A DNA stretch of 64,000 nucleotides. Source: an uncultured Caulobacterales bacterium. Its GTDB lineage: Bacteria; Pseudomonadota; Alphaproteobacteria; Caulobacterales; Maricaulaceae. This document shows, piece by piece, positions 26,409 to 35,656 of the stretch. The notes beneath the pieces were generated by a model. The model did not search any database. It saw only the letters and a list, made by a program, of their open reading frames with translations, and was not told the origin of the DNA. Both the position numbers and the translations under genes were made by a program. Location: positions 124,001 through 188,000 of the forward strand of contig CALFVT010000004.1 in the NCBI GenBank assembly GCA_937928165.1, in the 5' to 3' direction. Numbering within the stretch: position 1 is the first letter of the stretch; each line of letters opens with the position of its first letter.

Positions 26409-26930
26409 CTAAAAAGCTTTAAAATAATCAAAGGGTTCCAGGCAATTCTTACAGCGGTAACTCGCTTTACATGGGGTGGAGCCAAATTGGCTAACTCGCT
26501 CCGTATTCCCAGAGCCGCATAAAGGGCAATCAATCTTGGCCGCATTAGAGCCCGTAAGGCCAATCATCCCTGCGCAGCTGTTGGCTGCATGTGCAGGCGG
26601 CACAATGCCGTAGTCTTTCAGTTTTTTTCGGCCAATGTCACTTATCCAATCCGTTGTCCACGGCGGAGACAAAACAGTGTTTATATTTATGTTTGAAATG
26701 CCTTTTTTGACCATTGCCATTTCAATATCAAGCGCAATAACACCCGTTGCTGGGCAGCCCGAATAGGTCGGCGTGATGTCAATGATAAGCTCATTCTTCA
26801 GCCAGCGAACCCCCCGAACAATGCCGAGATCAACAATAGACACAGCCGGAATTTCGGGATCAGCTACAGCTGCTAACCAAGACCAAATATCACTCAGGTT
26901 TGGCTTCGTCATTGTTATATCAATGCTCAT
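26409..26930 (-). CDS. paaD: Phenylacetate degradation protein PaaD (SufT/MIP18-like)
   Basis: The ATG at 26928-26930 (MSIDITMTKPNLSD) is chosen because the longer frame to 26987 would overlap paaC by 50 bases and has no PaaD-like content. The product is about 173 residues. It has a DUF59-type domain (AVADPEIPAVSIVDLGIVRGV, PTYSGCPATGVI) and a C-terminal Cys cluster (CPLCGSGNTERVSQFGST then CKASYRC-NC) that probably binds zinc or helps Fe-S insertion. PaaD is needed for maturation of the epoxidase reductase. It lies between paaC and paaE. Confidence 0.93.
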   Translation of the reverse strand: MSIDITMTKPNLSDIWSWLAAVADPEIPAVSIVDLGIVRGVRWLKNELIIDITPTYSGCPATGVIALDIEMAMVKKGISNININTVLSPPWTTDWISDIGRKKLKDYGIVPPAHAANSCAGMIGLTGSNAAKIDCPLCGSGNTERVSQFGSTPCKASYRCKNCLEPFDYFKAF

Positions 26931-26937
26931 TATACTC

Positions 26938-27696
26938 TTACCACTGCACCCCAGGAAAAGAGCGCTGTAGATATTGCATTTCGGCAAGCAGCGGTCCCAT
27001 ATTTTCAGAATGAATACCTATTTTGCCCCCGTTGTGCATGTAACTGCTTTCAGGGAGTGTTAAACCTGCCCGTTCAAAAACCATATGAATATGGCGGGTA
27101 AACTTTGTTTCGATATTCGCGAGGTCCGGCGCAATCCCCTGCTCTGTCATTGATAGCTCAAGCGCATCTGGCATGAATATTTCACTGGAAAACCGCCATA
27201 AATCATTTAGGGCGCGCTGCATATAATTATGGCTATCCTTTGTACCACCGCCAAGGCGTATAATGAGGTCACTCGAGCGCTCTAAATGATAGGCCACTTC
27301 TTTAACTGACTTTGTCGCTATTTCAGAAATGCGGGCATCATTGGAATGTGATAAACCTTGTAGATAAGGAAAATGCGCCGCATCAAATATAAATTGCCGC
27401 ATTAAGCTTTTGCCAAAATCGCCATTAGGTTGTTCAACAAGTAAAATATTAGAAAATTGCCGCTCATCACGCAGGAAAGCTAAATCATCCGCACTACGGC
27501 CCTGCGCATCAAGCTCAGAGGCATAAGTCAGCCATAATGTCGCTTGGCCAATTAAATCAAGCGCCGTATTTGCAAAAGCAATATCTTCTTCAAGCGCCGG
27601 CGCATGACCACACCAAGCGGAAACCTGCTGCCCTAAGATAAGGGCATTATCTGCAAGGCGGAGAACATAGCTCTGTAGCGCGTGTGTATCGGACAT
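26938..27696 (-). CDS. paaC: Phenylacetyl-CoA epoxidase structural subunit
   Basis: A 252-residue ferritin-like protein. It has LADNALILGQQVSAWCGHAPALEEDIAFANTALDLIGQA at the N-terminus and the conserved KEVAYHLERSSDLIIRLGGGT stretch. PaaC pairs with PaaA to form the catalytic core of the multicomponent oxygenase and lacks the active di-iron site itself. It is spaced two bases from paaB. Confidence 0.95.
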   Translation of the reverse strand: MSDTHALQSYVLRLADNALILGQQVSAWCGHAPALEEDIAFANTALDLIGQATLWLTYASELDAQGRSADDLAFLRDERQFSNILLVEQPNGDFGKSLMRQFIFDAAHFPYLQGLSHSNDARISEIATKSVKEVAYHLERSSDLIIRLGGGTKDSHNYMQRALNDLWRFSSEIFMPDALELSMTEQGIAPDLANIETKFTRHIHMVFERAGLTLPESSYMHNGGKIGIHSENMGPLLAEMQYLQRSFPGVQW

Positions 27697-27698
27697 AG

Positions 27699-27986
27699 TT
27701 ACATACTTCCAATTTCATCTGGAATTTTGAAAAATGTTGGATGACGATAAACTTTAGAATTTGCAGGTTCAAACATAAGCCCCTTATCTGACGGTGTGCT
27801 TGCGGTAATGGCCTGCGCGGGCACAACCCAAATGGAAAGCCCTTCATTACGGCGCGTGTAAACGTCCCGAGCATTTTTCATGGCCATTTCTGCATCCGGC
27901 GCATGTAGAGAGCCCACATGTCTATGGGCAAGCCCATGCGCGCCGCGTATGAAAACTTCCCAAAGCGGCCATTCCCGTTTGTTCAT
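27699..27986 (-). CDS. paaB: Phenylacetyl-CoA epoxidase small subunit
   Basis: A 95-residue protein of the expected length for PaaB, with WPLWEVFIRGAHGLAHRHVGSLHAPDAEMAMKNARDVYTRR and SIWVVPA motifs. PaaB bridges PaaAC heterodimers in the epoxidase complex. It lies between paaA (9-base gap) and paaC. Confidence 0.95.
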   Translation of the reverse strand: MNKREWPLWEVFIRGAHGLAHRHVGSLHAPDAEMAMKNARDVYTRRNEGLSIWVVPAQAITASTPSDKGLMFEPANSKVYRHPTFFKIPDEIGSM

Positions 27987-27995
27987 GATATAATC

Positions 27996-28988
27996 CTATT
28001 CTGCCGCGTCTTGGAGTGCATCTTGTTTCACCGCATAGGCCTCTAAACCTTCGCGGAACCATGCGCCGTCATCCCATGCTTTGTTGCGCGCCGCAAGGCG
28101 CTCTTTATTGCATGGGCCATTACCCGAAATAACTGCGAAAAACTCTGACCAATCTGGCTCACCGAAATCATAATTATCATTGCTCTCATTCCATTTTAAG
28201 TCAGGATCGGGAACCGTAAGCCCTAGATATTTCGCTTGCGGCACGGTTTGATCGACAAATTTCTGGCGCAATTCATCATTAGAGTCTTGCTTGATATTCC
28301 ACGCAAAGCTTTGCGCGCTGTGAACACTGTCTTTATCGGACGGGCCAAACATCATGAGCGCCGGCCACCACCAACGGTTCAGCGCATCTTGCGCCATATC
28401 TTTTTGCGCCTGCGTGCCTTCGCAAAGCCGCATCATAATATCAAAGCCTTGACGTTGATGAAAGCTTTCCTCTTTACAGATACGGATCATCGCCCGTGAA
28501 TAGGGCCCGTAAGAGCATTTTTGTAGCGGAACTTGATTCATAATTGCCGCCCCGTCCACAAGCCAGCCAATCGCACCAATATCCGCCCATGTCAGGGTTG
28601 GGTAATTGAAGATCGAAGAATATTTTGCTTTCCCACTGAGGAGCTGTTCTGTCATTTCATCGCGGGAGATGCCGAGTGTCTCCGCCGCGCAGTAAAGATA
28701 AAGCCCGTGGCCCGCTTCGTCTTGAACCTTAGCGATTAAGATTGCCTTGCGCTCCAAGCTCGGCGCGCGGGTAATCCAATTTCCTTCCGGGAGTTGCCCG
28801 ACAATTTCTGAATGGGCATGTTGCCCGATTTGGCGAATAAGTGTCTTGCGGTAGCCCTCAGGCATCCAATCTTTGGCTTCGATTTTAACGCCCGCATTAA
28901 TGCGTTCTTGAAAGGCTCGCTCTTGCGGGTCCATTTCGTCCAGTGACTTTACGCCCTTACCGGTTGATTTCACCTGTTGTGCGTACAT
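27996..28988 (-). CDS. paaA: Phenylacetyl-CoA epoxidase catalytic subunit
   Basis: A 330-residue di-iron monooxygenase subunit, full length for the family. Carboxylate/His iron-ligand segments include [20 protein letters not shown] and [15 protein letters not shown]. PaaA epoxidises the ring of phenylacetyl-CoA, committing it to the hybrid aerobic pathway. AAGGAG lies just ahead of the ATG. It is first in paaABCDE, and a palindromic operator matching TetR-type PaaR sites lies 40 bases upstream. Confidence 0.97.
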   Translation of the reverse strand: MYAQQVKSTGKGVKSLDEMDPQERAFQERINAGVKIEAKDWMPEGYRKTLIRQIGQHAHSEIVGQLPEGNWITRAPSLERKAILIAKVQDEAGHGLYLYCAAETLGISRDEMTEQLLSGKAKYSSIFNYPTLTWADIGAIGWLVDGAAIMNQVPLQKCSYGPYSRAMIRICKEESFHQRQGFDIMMRLCEGTQAQKDMAQDALNRWWWPALMMFGPSDKDSVHSAQSFAWNIKQDSNDELRQKFVDQTVPQAKYLGLTVPDPDLKWNESNDNYDFGEPDWSEFFAVISGNGPCNKERLAARNKAWDDGAWFREGLEAYAVKQDALQDAAE

Positions 28989-29027
28989 AAGCGGCTCCTT
29001 CAGTCTTGAGACTTAAATAGTATAAAC

Positions 29028-29041
29028 TGACCGATCGGTCA
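29028..29041. promoter_or_regulatory. PaaR-type operator upstream of paaA
   Basis: TGACCGATCGGTCA is a perfect 14-bp palindrome of the ACCG-NN-CGGT class bound by TetR-type PaaR repressors. It lies 40 bases before paaA. A related copy lies between paaI and paaG, and a TetR gene ends the paaGZK unit. Confidence 0.82.
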
Positions 29042-29097
29042 ATGAATAAGCCTAGGCCATAAGCTGCGGCATATTGCGCAGCATATAGTTGGTTTCA

Positions 29098-30300
29098 TTA
29101 AACCTTGGCATAAATCGACGCAATGCCCTGCCCGACACCAATACACATGGCCGTAAGGGCCATTTGGCCGCCTTTATGATGTAGCTCTTCAATCGCTGAC
29201 ATCACAATACGTGTGCCTGACATGCCCAAAGGGTGGCCCAGTGCAATCGCGCCGCCGTTCGGATTTACACGGGGCGCATCATCGGCGAGGCCTAACATTC
29301 GCAGGGTCGCCAAAGACTGTGATGAAAAAGCTTCGTTAATTTCAATCACGTCCATATCGCCAATTTTAAGCCCTACTTTCGCGAGCACTTTTTGCGAGGC
29401 AGGCGCAGGGCCAATGCCCATTATGCGCGGCGCCACACCGACCGCTGCGCCGGTCAAAAAACGCGCCCGTGGTGTCAAGCCGTGGCGCTTGACGCCCGCT
29501 TCAGAGGCGATAATCACCGCTGCCGCCCCGTCATTCACGCCGGAGGCATTACCAGCTGTAACCGTGCCGCCCGCCTGAACAATCGGGCGGAGCTTACCTA
29601 AAACCTCAAGCGGACTATTTCGGGGATGCTCATCCGTATCAAAGACTAAATCCTCTTGCTTTCGGCGCGGAATAGAGATGGGCGTGATTTCTTTCGCTAA
29701 CCGTCCGGACTTAATTGCCGCCTCGGCTTTATCTTGAGAGCGTTTTGCAAACATGTCTTGGTCTTCGCGGCTGATGTTATAATCCTCAGCCACATTTTCC
29801 GCCGTTTTCGGCATGCCTTCTGCGCCGTAGACCCGCTCAAGTTCCGGATTAGTAAAGCGCCAACCAATAGAGGTATCAAACATTTTCGCCCCGCGACCAA
29901 AGGCTGTGGGGGCTTTACTCATCACATAGGGTGCGCGGGTCATGCTTTCACTGCCGCCGGCGATAATCATATCCGCATCCCCCGCCATAACTGCGCGGCT
30001 TGCCATGATGATCGTATCCATGCCCGACCCGCAAAGACGGTTGACGGTTGTCCCCGGAACGGCTTCCCCAAGGCCCGCTAACAAAGCCGCCATACGGGCA
30101 AGATTTCGGTTATCTTCCCCCGCCTGATTGGCGCAGCCCATAATTACATCATCAACGGCGTCCCAATCAATCTTTGGATTACGGGCTTTAAGCGCTTTAA
30201 GAGGTATTGCCGCCAAATCATCGGCGCGAATATTCGATAAGCTTCCGCCAAAGCGCCCAATAGGCGTGCGAATTGCGTCGCAGATATAAGCTGTTGTCAT
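29098..30300 (-). CDS. paaJ: 3-oxoadipyl-CoA / acetyl-CoA acyltransferase (thiolase)
   Basis: A 400-residue thiolase with the nucleophilic Cys in NRLCGSGMDTIIMASRAV (about residue 90), the GHPLGMSGTRIV histidine motif and the C-terminal CIGVGQGIA cysteine. In the phenylacetate pathway it cleaves 2,3-didehydroadipyl-CoA and 3-oxoadipyl-CoA to acetyl-CoA and succinyl-CoA. The pcaF name is equally used for this family. It lies two bases after paaI in the same direction and about 110 bases ahead of paaA. Function is supported by context. Confidence 0.93.
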   Translation of the reverse strand: MTTAYICDAIRTPIGRFGGSLSNIRADDLAAIPLKALKARNPKIDWDAVDDVIMGCANQAGEDNRNLARMAALLAGLGEAVPGTTVNRLCGSGMDTIIMASRAVMAGDADMIIAGGSESMTRAPYVMSKAPTAFGRGAKMFDTSIGWRFTNPELERVYGAEGMPKTAENVAEDYNISREDQDMFAKRSQDKAEAAIKSGRLAKEITPISIPRRKQEDLVFDTDEHPRNSPLEVLGKLRPIVQAGGTVTAGNASGVNDGAAAVIIASEAGVKRHGLTPRARFLTGAAVGVAPRIMGIGPAPASQKVLAKVGLKIGDMDVIEINEAFSSQSLATLRMLGLADDAPRVNPNGGAIALGHPLGMSGTRIVMSAIEELHHKGGQMALTAMCIGVGQGIASIYAKV

Positions 30301-30302
30301 GA

Positions 30303-30737
30303 TTAATCCTCAATCTCGATAATATGGCCGCGTATGGTGCGAGATAAACCTTGAAAGCTAGCAATAACCCGTGCGTCTTCGCCTGTAACTTCGACGGTAT
30401 AAACACCGCTGCGCCCTTCTAAGGCCGCTTCGCGGGCAGTTGCCGTGATTATCTCTCCTGCGCGCGCGGGGCTAAGAAAAGCAATCGAAGCCTGCTGGGC
30501 AACGCTGCGGTTATTGCGCGAATTACAAGCATAAGCCAAAGCTGTGTCGGCGAGGGCAAATAACATGCCCCCGTGAATTGTGCCATGTCCATTTAGCATA
30601 TCGTTTTTTACGGTAAAACTGATCTGGGCCCAACCCACGCCGCCGTCTTCATATTCAATGCCCCACGCCGGGCCTGTGCCTTCTTCCGAGAGCATTTTGC
30701 GGGCAATTCTTTGCGCGAATTTATCGGCGTCTGTCAT
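30303..30737 (-). CDS. paaI: Hydroxyphenylacetyl-CoA thioesterase PaaI
   Basis: A 144-residue hotdog-fold thioesterase with NGHGTIHGGMLFALADTALAYACNSRN, the classical PaaI HGG-(M/L)-FALAD motif containing the catalytic Asp. PaaI hydrolyses dead-end hydroxyphenylacetyl-CoA esters and so frees CoA when the pathway stalls. It heads a two-gene unit with the thiolase. A PaaR-like operator lies about 63 bases upstream of its start, in the shared divergent region with paaG. Confidence 0.94.
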   Translation of the reverse strand: MTDADKFAQRIARKMLSEEGTGPAWGIEYEDGGVGWAQISFTVKNDMLNGHGTIHGGMLFALADTALAYACNSRNNRSVAQQASIAFLSPARAGEIITATAREAALEGRSGVYTVEVTGEDARVIASFQGLSRTIRGHIIEIED

Positions 30738-30799
30738 AAGGTTCTCTTACCAAGGGCTTTGAGTTTATAAGGGTTCGGTCAAAGAAGCGTTTCTTTAAT

Positions 30800-30813
30800 T
30801 GACCGTCCAGTCG
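30800..30813. promoter_or_regulatory. PaaR-type operator between paaI and paaG
   Basis: TGACCGTCCAGTCG shares the TGACCG-NN-C-GTC layout with the perfect palindrome upstream of paaA, with one substituted half-site position. It is located centrally in the divergent paaI/paaG promoter region, so a single repressor could control both units. Confidence 0.65.
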
Positions 30814-30884
30814 GTTTATTATATGCAAAACCTATAAATATCAATCTGCGAAACATTATTTTTATTCCGCAAGCGTGAGGCAAT

Positions 30885-31679
30885 ATGTCTATCGGAACCA
30901 CCATAGAATACGAAATTAAAAACGGCGTCGCGCGGATCACTCTTAACCGCCCTGACCGCCTTAATAGCTTTACAATCGCTATGCATGAAGAGCTTCAAGC
31001 CGTCATGAGCCATGTGGAAGAGAACCCTGTTGTCCGCGCCGTGCTTTTAACCGGCGCAGGGCGCGGGTTTTGCGCTGGGCAAGACCTAAATGACCGCGCT
31101 GTGGCCCCCGGCGGTGAAGCCGTAGATTTAGGCCATTCTTGCGAAACCTTTTGGAACCCGCTTATCCGCAGGCTGTCCATTTTGCCCAAGCCCGTAATTT
31201 GCGCGGTTAACGGCGTTGCGGCGGGCGCAGGCGCTAATCTCGCCCTCGCCTGTGATATTGTATTTGCCGCCCAAAGCGCGAAGTTCATTCAATCTTTTGC
31301 CAATATAGGCCTTATCCCCGATAGCGGCGGTACATGGATCTTGCCCCGCCTGATCGGCCAAGCTCGTGCATTGGCTATCACGTTAACAGGCGAACCTGTC
31401 CTTGCGCAAAAGGCCGAAGATTGGGGCATGATTTATAAAACCGTTGAAGATGCGGATTTAATTAGCAGCGCCGAAGCTCTCGCGGAGAAACTCGCAAAAG
31501 GCCCTGCCCTTGGCCTCGCAGAAACCAAAAGACGGATTCGCCAAAGCCTGCTCAATGATCTGGACACAGAACTTGACCTTGAACGCGATGCGATGCGCAA
31601 ACTTGGCTATAGTGCCGATTACGCGGAAGGCGTCGCCGCCTTTATCGAAAAGCGTAAACCTGTCTTTACCGGCCAATAA
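30885..31679 (+). CDS. paaG: 1,2-epoxyphenylacetyl-CoA isomerase (crotonase family)
   Basis: A 264-residue crotonase with oxyanion-hole segments LLTGAGRGFCAGQDLNDR and AVNGVAAGAGANLALACDIVFAA, plus FANIGLIPDSGGTWILPRL. PaaG isomerises the ring epoxide to the seven-membered oxepin-CoA; PaaG-like proteins also act later as enoyl-CoA isomerases. GTGAGG precedes the ATG. It starts the plus-strand unit paaG-paaZ-paaK-paaR. No separate paaF or paaH is seen in the window. Confidence 0.92.
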   Translation: MSIGTTIEYEIKNGVARITLNRPDRLNSFTIAMHEELQAVMSHVEENPVVRAVLLTGAGRGFCAGQDLNDRAVAPGGEAVDLGHSCETFWNPLIRRLSILPKPVICAVNGVAAGAGANLALACDIVFAAQSAKFIQSFANIGLIPDSGGTWILPRLIGQARALAITLTGEPVLAQKAEDWGMIYKTVEDADLISSAEALAEKLAKGPALGLAETKRRIRQSLLNDLDTELDLERDAMRKLGYSADYAEGVAAFIEKRKPVFTGQ

Positions 31680-31709
31680 AAACAAATCCCTCTGAATTAG
31701 GAAATAAAT

Positions 31710-33746
31710 ATGTCCGCCATGATATTAGAAAACTTTGCTACGCAAAAATGGGTCAAAGGCCAAGACGGCCTTGTTGATATTAAATCCGCTGTAACTGGCG
31801 AAACCATAGCTCAAACGAGCTCTAATGGGATTAATTTCAAAGCCATGGCCGATTATGCGCGCGATGTTGGCGGGCCAGCTCTTCGCAAAATGACCCTGCA
31901 TGAGCGAGCCTTTATGGTCAAAGATCTTGCCCTCGCCCTAACAGAGCGCAAAGAGGAGATGTACGCTCTCAATGCTCATACAGGCGCTACGCGGCGCGAT
32001 GGCTGGGTTGATATTGAGGGCGGCGCGATGACATTGTTCTCAACCTCCTCCCAAGCTCGCCGCCATTTCCCTGACGGCCATGTCATCCTTGACGGTGCGC
32101 CGGAGCAGATTTCCAAACATGGATCTTGGATGGGACAGCATGTCTATACCTCTATGAAAGGCTTTGCTCTGCATATTAATGCCTATAACTTTCCCGTTTG
32201 GGGCATGCTTGAAAAACTCGGCGGCGCTTTAATCGCGGGGGTTCCAGTTATTGTAAAACCCGCGACAGCAACCTCTTATCTTTGCGAGAAAGCTGTGCGC
32301 ATTATGATCGAAACAGGCGTGTTGCCAGACGGCGCGTTGCAGCTTATTGTCGGGCGCACCGGGGATTTGTTTGAGCATTTAACCTGCCAAGATGTCGTCT
32401 CCTTTACAGGTTCAGCCTCCACGGCGACGATGCTACGCACGCATCCTGTAGTTATTCAAAATTCTGTGCGTTTTGTCGCTGAACAAGACAGTCTTAACGC
32501 CTGCGTTCTTGGCCCTGACGCCAAACAAGACAGCCCCGAATTTGAGCTTTTCATCAAAGAAGTCGCAACGGAAATGACCGTCAAAGCCGGCCAAAAATGT
32601 ACCGCTATCCGCCGCGCTTTCGTGCCTAAGCATATGATGGACGCGGCGCAAGCGGCGCTTTCCGCGCGGCTCGCAAAAACAACCGTCGGCAACCCAGATA
32701 GTGACGGCGTACGCATGGGCGCGCTTGTAAGCCTATCCCAACGGGAGGATGTGCGCAGTAAAGTCACAGAATTATCCGAACACGCCAAGATTGTCTTTGG
32801 CGATATCAACGCCCTTGACCCGGTTGACGCGAGTAATGAGAGCGGCGCGTTTATGTCGCCGATTTTACTGCGCTGCGATACCCCGTGGAATGCGCCAAAA
32901 GTCCATGCGCTCGAAGCCTTTGGCCCTGTCTCGACCCTTATGCCTTATGATGACTTGGAGGATGCTGTACGGCTGTGTAACGAAGGGCTCGGCTCGCTTG
33001 TTATGTCGCTTTTTACCCATTCCCCCGATGTCGCCCGCGATATTGTTTTAGGTTCCGCCTCTTTCCACGGACGCATTGCCATGATCAACCGTGATAATGC
33101 TAAAGAGAGCACAGGCCACGGCTCTCCCCTACCGGTGCTTGTTCACGGCGGCCCTGGACGGGCCGGCGGCGGTGAAGAGCTTGGCGGGGTGCGCGGCATT
33201 AAACATTACATGCAGCGCACAGCCCTACAAGGCACGCCCGACCTGATTGCGGGCGCAACCCAAACATGGATGAAAGGTGCCGCCCAGGTCACTGACGGCG
33301 CTCACCCGTTCCGTTTTAACTTCGATGATATTTTTATGGGCAAGACCTTGCTTACCAAAGGCCGAACGATCTTGCTGGATGATATTGAGCATTTCGCCGA
33401 GTTTACAGGTGATAGTTTCTACGCTCATATGGATCAAGCCGCCGCCGAAGCCAATCCGTTCTTCCCGGGACGTGTGGCCCATGGCTACTTGCTGCTTTCC
33501 TTTGCGGCGGGACTTTTTGTTGATCCGGCTCCCGGCCCTGTTTTGGCTAATTACGGTCTTGATAATCTTCGCTTCCTCACCCCTGTCTCGCCCGGCGATA
33601 CAATCAAGGTGAAACTGACGGCCAAGACGAAAAAGAAACGTAATCCCGAATATGGCGAAGTACGCTGGGACGTGGAAGTCACTAATCAAGACGAAGAGCT
33701 TGTGGCGACCTATGAGCTGCTGACGATGAACGCGATTGAGCATTAA
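31710..33746 (+). CDS. paaZ: Bifunctional oxepin-CoA hydrolase / semialdehyde dehydrogenase
   Basis: A 678-residue fusion. The N-terminal aldehyde dehydrogenase domain (about residues 1-520) has SFTGSASTATMLRTHP, the FVAEQDSLNACVLGPD region and the catalytic Cys in KAGQKCTAIRRAFVP. The C-terminal MaoC/R-hydratase domain (about 530-678) has YAHMDQAAAEANPFFPGRVAHGYLLLS with the Asp/His pair. PaaZ opens the oxepin ring and oxidises the reactive aldehyde. The length and both domains are intact. AGGAAAT precedes the ATG, and the stop is immediately followed by the paaK ATG. Confidence 0.96.
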   Translation: MSAMILENFATQKWVKGQDGLVDIKSAVTGETIAQTSSNGINFKAMADYARDVGGPALRKMTLHERAFMVKDLALALTERKEEMYALNAHTGATRRDGWVDIEGGAMTLFSTSSQARRHFPDGHVILDGAPEQISKHGSWMGQHVYTSMKGFALHINAYNFPVWGMLEKLGGALIAGVPVIVKPATATSYLCEKAVRIMIETGVLPDGALQLIVGRTGDLFEHLTCQDVVSFTGSASTATMLRTHPVVIQNSVRFVAEQDSLNACVLGPDAKQDSPEFELFIKEVATEMTVKAGQKCTAIRRAFVPKHMMDAAQAALSARLAKTTVGNPDSDGVRMGALVSLSQREDVRSKVTELSEHAKIVFGDINALDPVDASNESGAFMSPILLRCDTPWNAPKVHALEAFGPVSTLMPYDDLEDAVRLCNEGLGSLVMSLFTHSPDVARDIVLGSASFHGRIAMINRDNAKESTGHGSPLPVLVHGGPGRAGGGEELGGVRGIKHYMQRTALQGTPDLIAGATQTWMKGAAQVTDGAHPFRFNFDDIFMGKTLLTKGRTILLDDIEHFAEFTGDSFYAHMDQAAAEANPFFPGRVAHGYLLLSFAAGLFVDPAPGPVLANYGLDNLRFLTPVSPGDTIKVKLTAKTKKKRNPEYGEVRWDVEVTNQDEELVATYELLTMNAIEH

Positions 33747-35045
33747 ATGCCCGCTGGTTACGCCGCCCTATTAGATGATGCTGAGCGCCTAAGCATAACT
33801 GAATTACGGGCGCTACAGCTTAGGCGGCTCAAGGCATCTCTGCGCCATGCTTATGACAATGTTGAAGGCTACCGGCAAAAATGTGAGAACCGCGGCGTCA
33901 GTCCTGATATGCTTGAGCGTCTTTCGGATTTATCTAAATTTCCCTTCACAGTGAAAGATGATCTAAGGCAATCTTACCCGTTTAAATCCTTTGCCGTCCC
34001 CATGGATAAAGTACTGCGCCTTCATGCCTCATCGGGTACCACAGGCCAGCCGACAGTTGTGGGCTATACTCAGGCTGATATTGATATGTGGGCTGACGTT
34101 GTGGCCCGCTCTATTCGCGCGGCAGGCGGGCGAGCCGGTATGAAAGTTCATATCGCCTATGGCTACGGCCTGTTTACAGGCGGGCTTGGGGCGCATTACG
34201 GGGCGGAAAAACTAGGCTGCACAGTTATTCCCATGTCCGGCGGGCAGACGGAGAAACAGGTACGGCTTATCCAAGACTTTAAACCCGAGATTATCATGGT
34301 CACGCCGAGCTATATGCTGTCCATCTTGGATGAGTTTCACCGCCAAGGCATTGATCCGCGCAGCTCCTCGCTCAAAATTGGTATCTTCGGTGCAGAACCG
34401 TGGTCAGACCATATGCGCCGCGAGATTGAGCGCGCCTTTGATATTGACGCCGTAGACATTTACGGCCTCTCCGAAGTTATCGGCCCCGGCGTCGCCAATG
34501 AATGTCTCGAAACAAAAGACGGGCCAACCATTTGGGAAGACCATTTCTATCCTGAAATTATTAACCCCGACACGGGCGAAGTCCTGCCCGATGGGGAAAT
34601 GGGCGAGCTGGTTTTCACCTCTCTCACCAAAGAAGCCATGCCGATTATTCGCTACCGCACGCGGGATTTAACCCGCCTCCTCCCCGGTACAGCCCGAAAT
34701 ATGCGGCGCATGGAAAAAGTCACGGGCCGTAGTGATGATATGATGATTATACGCGGGGTGAATATCTTTCCGACCCAAATCGAAGAAATTGTCTTAGGTG
34801 TTCCTAATCTATCTCCTCATTATCACTGCGAGATCACCCGCCCGGAACGTCTGGATGTTTTAACAGTCGTCACAGAGGAAAAAGCAGGATGTTCTGATGC
34901 TGAACGCGATGAGGCAGCGGCCATATTAGCGTCCCGTATTAAAACCCTAATCGGCGTGACGGCGCAAATTGATATACGCCGTGAAAATAGCCTTGCGCGC
35001 TCCCACGGAAAGGCACAGCGCATTTTCGACCATAGAAACGCATAG
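33747..35045 (+). CDS. paaK: Phenylacetate-CoA ligase
   Basis: A 432-residue adenylate-forming enzyme. The P-loop-like ATP motif is [18 protein letters not shown] at about residue 92, with [16 protein letters not shown] and a [36 protein letters not shown] C-terminal lid region. PaaK activates phenylacetate to phenylacetyl-CoA, the first step of the pathway. The ATG directly follows the paaZ stop with no gap. Confidence 0.96.
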   Translation: [432 protein letters not shown]

Positions 35046-35047
35046 AT

Positions 35048-35656
35048 ATGGCCCGCACCAAATCCGATAATTACGACAGCAAGCGCGAAGCGATTACCCG
35101 TGAGGCGGCAAAACTCTTTGCCTCCAAAGGTTTTGGCGGTGCGTCCATAGCGGATATTTCCAAAGCTTGCAGGGTTTCAAAATCACTGATTTATCATTAT
35201 TACGGGGCCAAGGAAGATATTCTCTACGGCGTAATGAATGATCATCTTGTCGATCTTACGCGGGCCATATCAGCTGCAAACATCATGAGTTCTGATCCCA
35301 AGACAGAGTTTTTAAACCTCACCCAAACACTGCTGGACTGTTATGCAGGGGCGGAAGATTCGCAAAAAGTTCTACTCTATGATCTTAATCACCTCACTCC
35401 CGCCCAAAGAGATGAAATTATCATAAAGCAGCGCTCGATTATCGAACGCTTTGAGCGGGTTTATGTCCGTATTTTCCCTACTCTAAAAGACAATCATGGT
35501 TTGCTGCGGACAAATATCATGTTGTTTTTTGGATCGGTTAATTGGATACACACATGGTATAATCCAAATGGGGCGATCAGCCGTGATGAATTAGTTCGTT
35601 TGACCGTAGAAAATGCTCTTGCGCCACGAATAGCTCATTCGGATATATGCGCTTAA
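35048..35656 (+). CDS. paaR: TetR-family regulator of the phenylacetate pathway (PaaR)
   Basis: A 202-residue TetR protein. The N-terminal HTH is ITREAAKLFASKGFGGASIADISKACRVSKSLIYHYYGAKEDILYGVM, followed by a helical ligand domain. In beta- and alphaproteobacteria TetR-type PaaR represses paa genes and is released by phenylacetyl-CoA. Here it ends the paaGZK unit (two-base gap), so it would be co-induced with its own pathway. Two palindromes of the matching class sit upstream of paaA and between paaI and paaG. The 3' end overlaps the convergent racemase gene by 4 bases. Confidence 0.88.
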   Translation: MARTKSDNYDSKREAITREAAKLFASKGFGGASIADISKACRVSKSLIYHYYGAKEDILYGVMNDHLVDLTRAISAANIMSSDPKTEFLNLTQTLLDCYAGAEDSQKVLLYDLNHLTPAQRDEIIIKQRSIIERFERVYVRIFPTLKDNHGLLRTNIMLFFGSVNWIHTWYNPNGAISRDELVRLTVENALAPRIAHSDICA

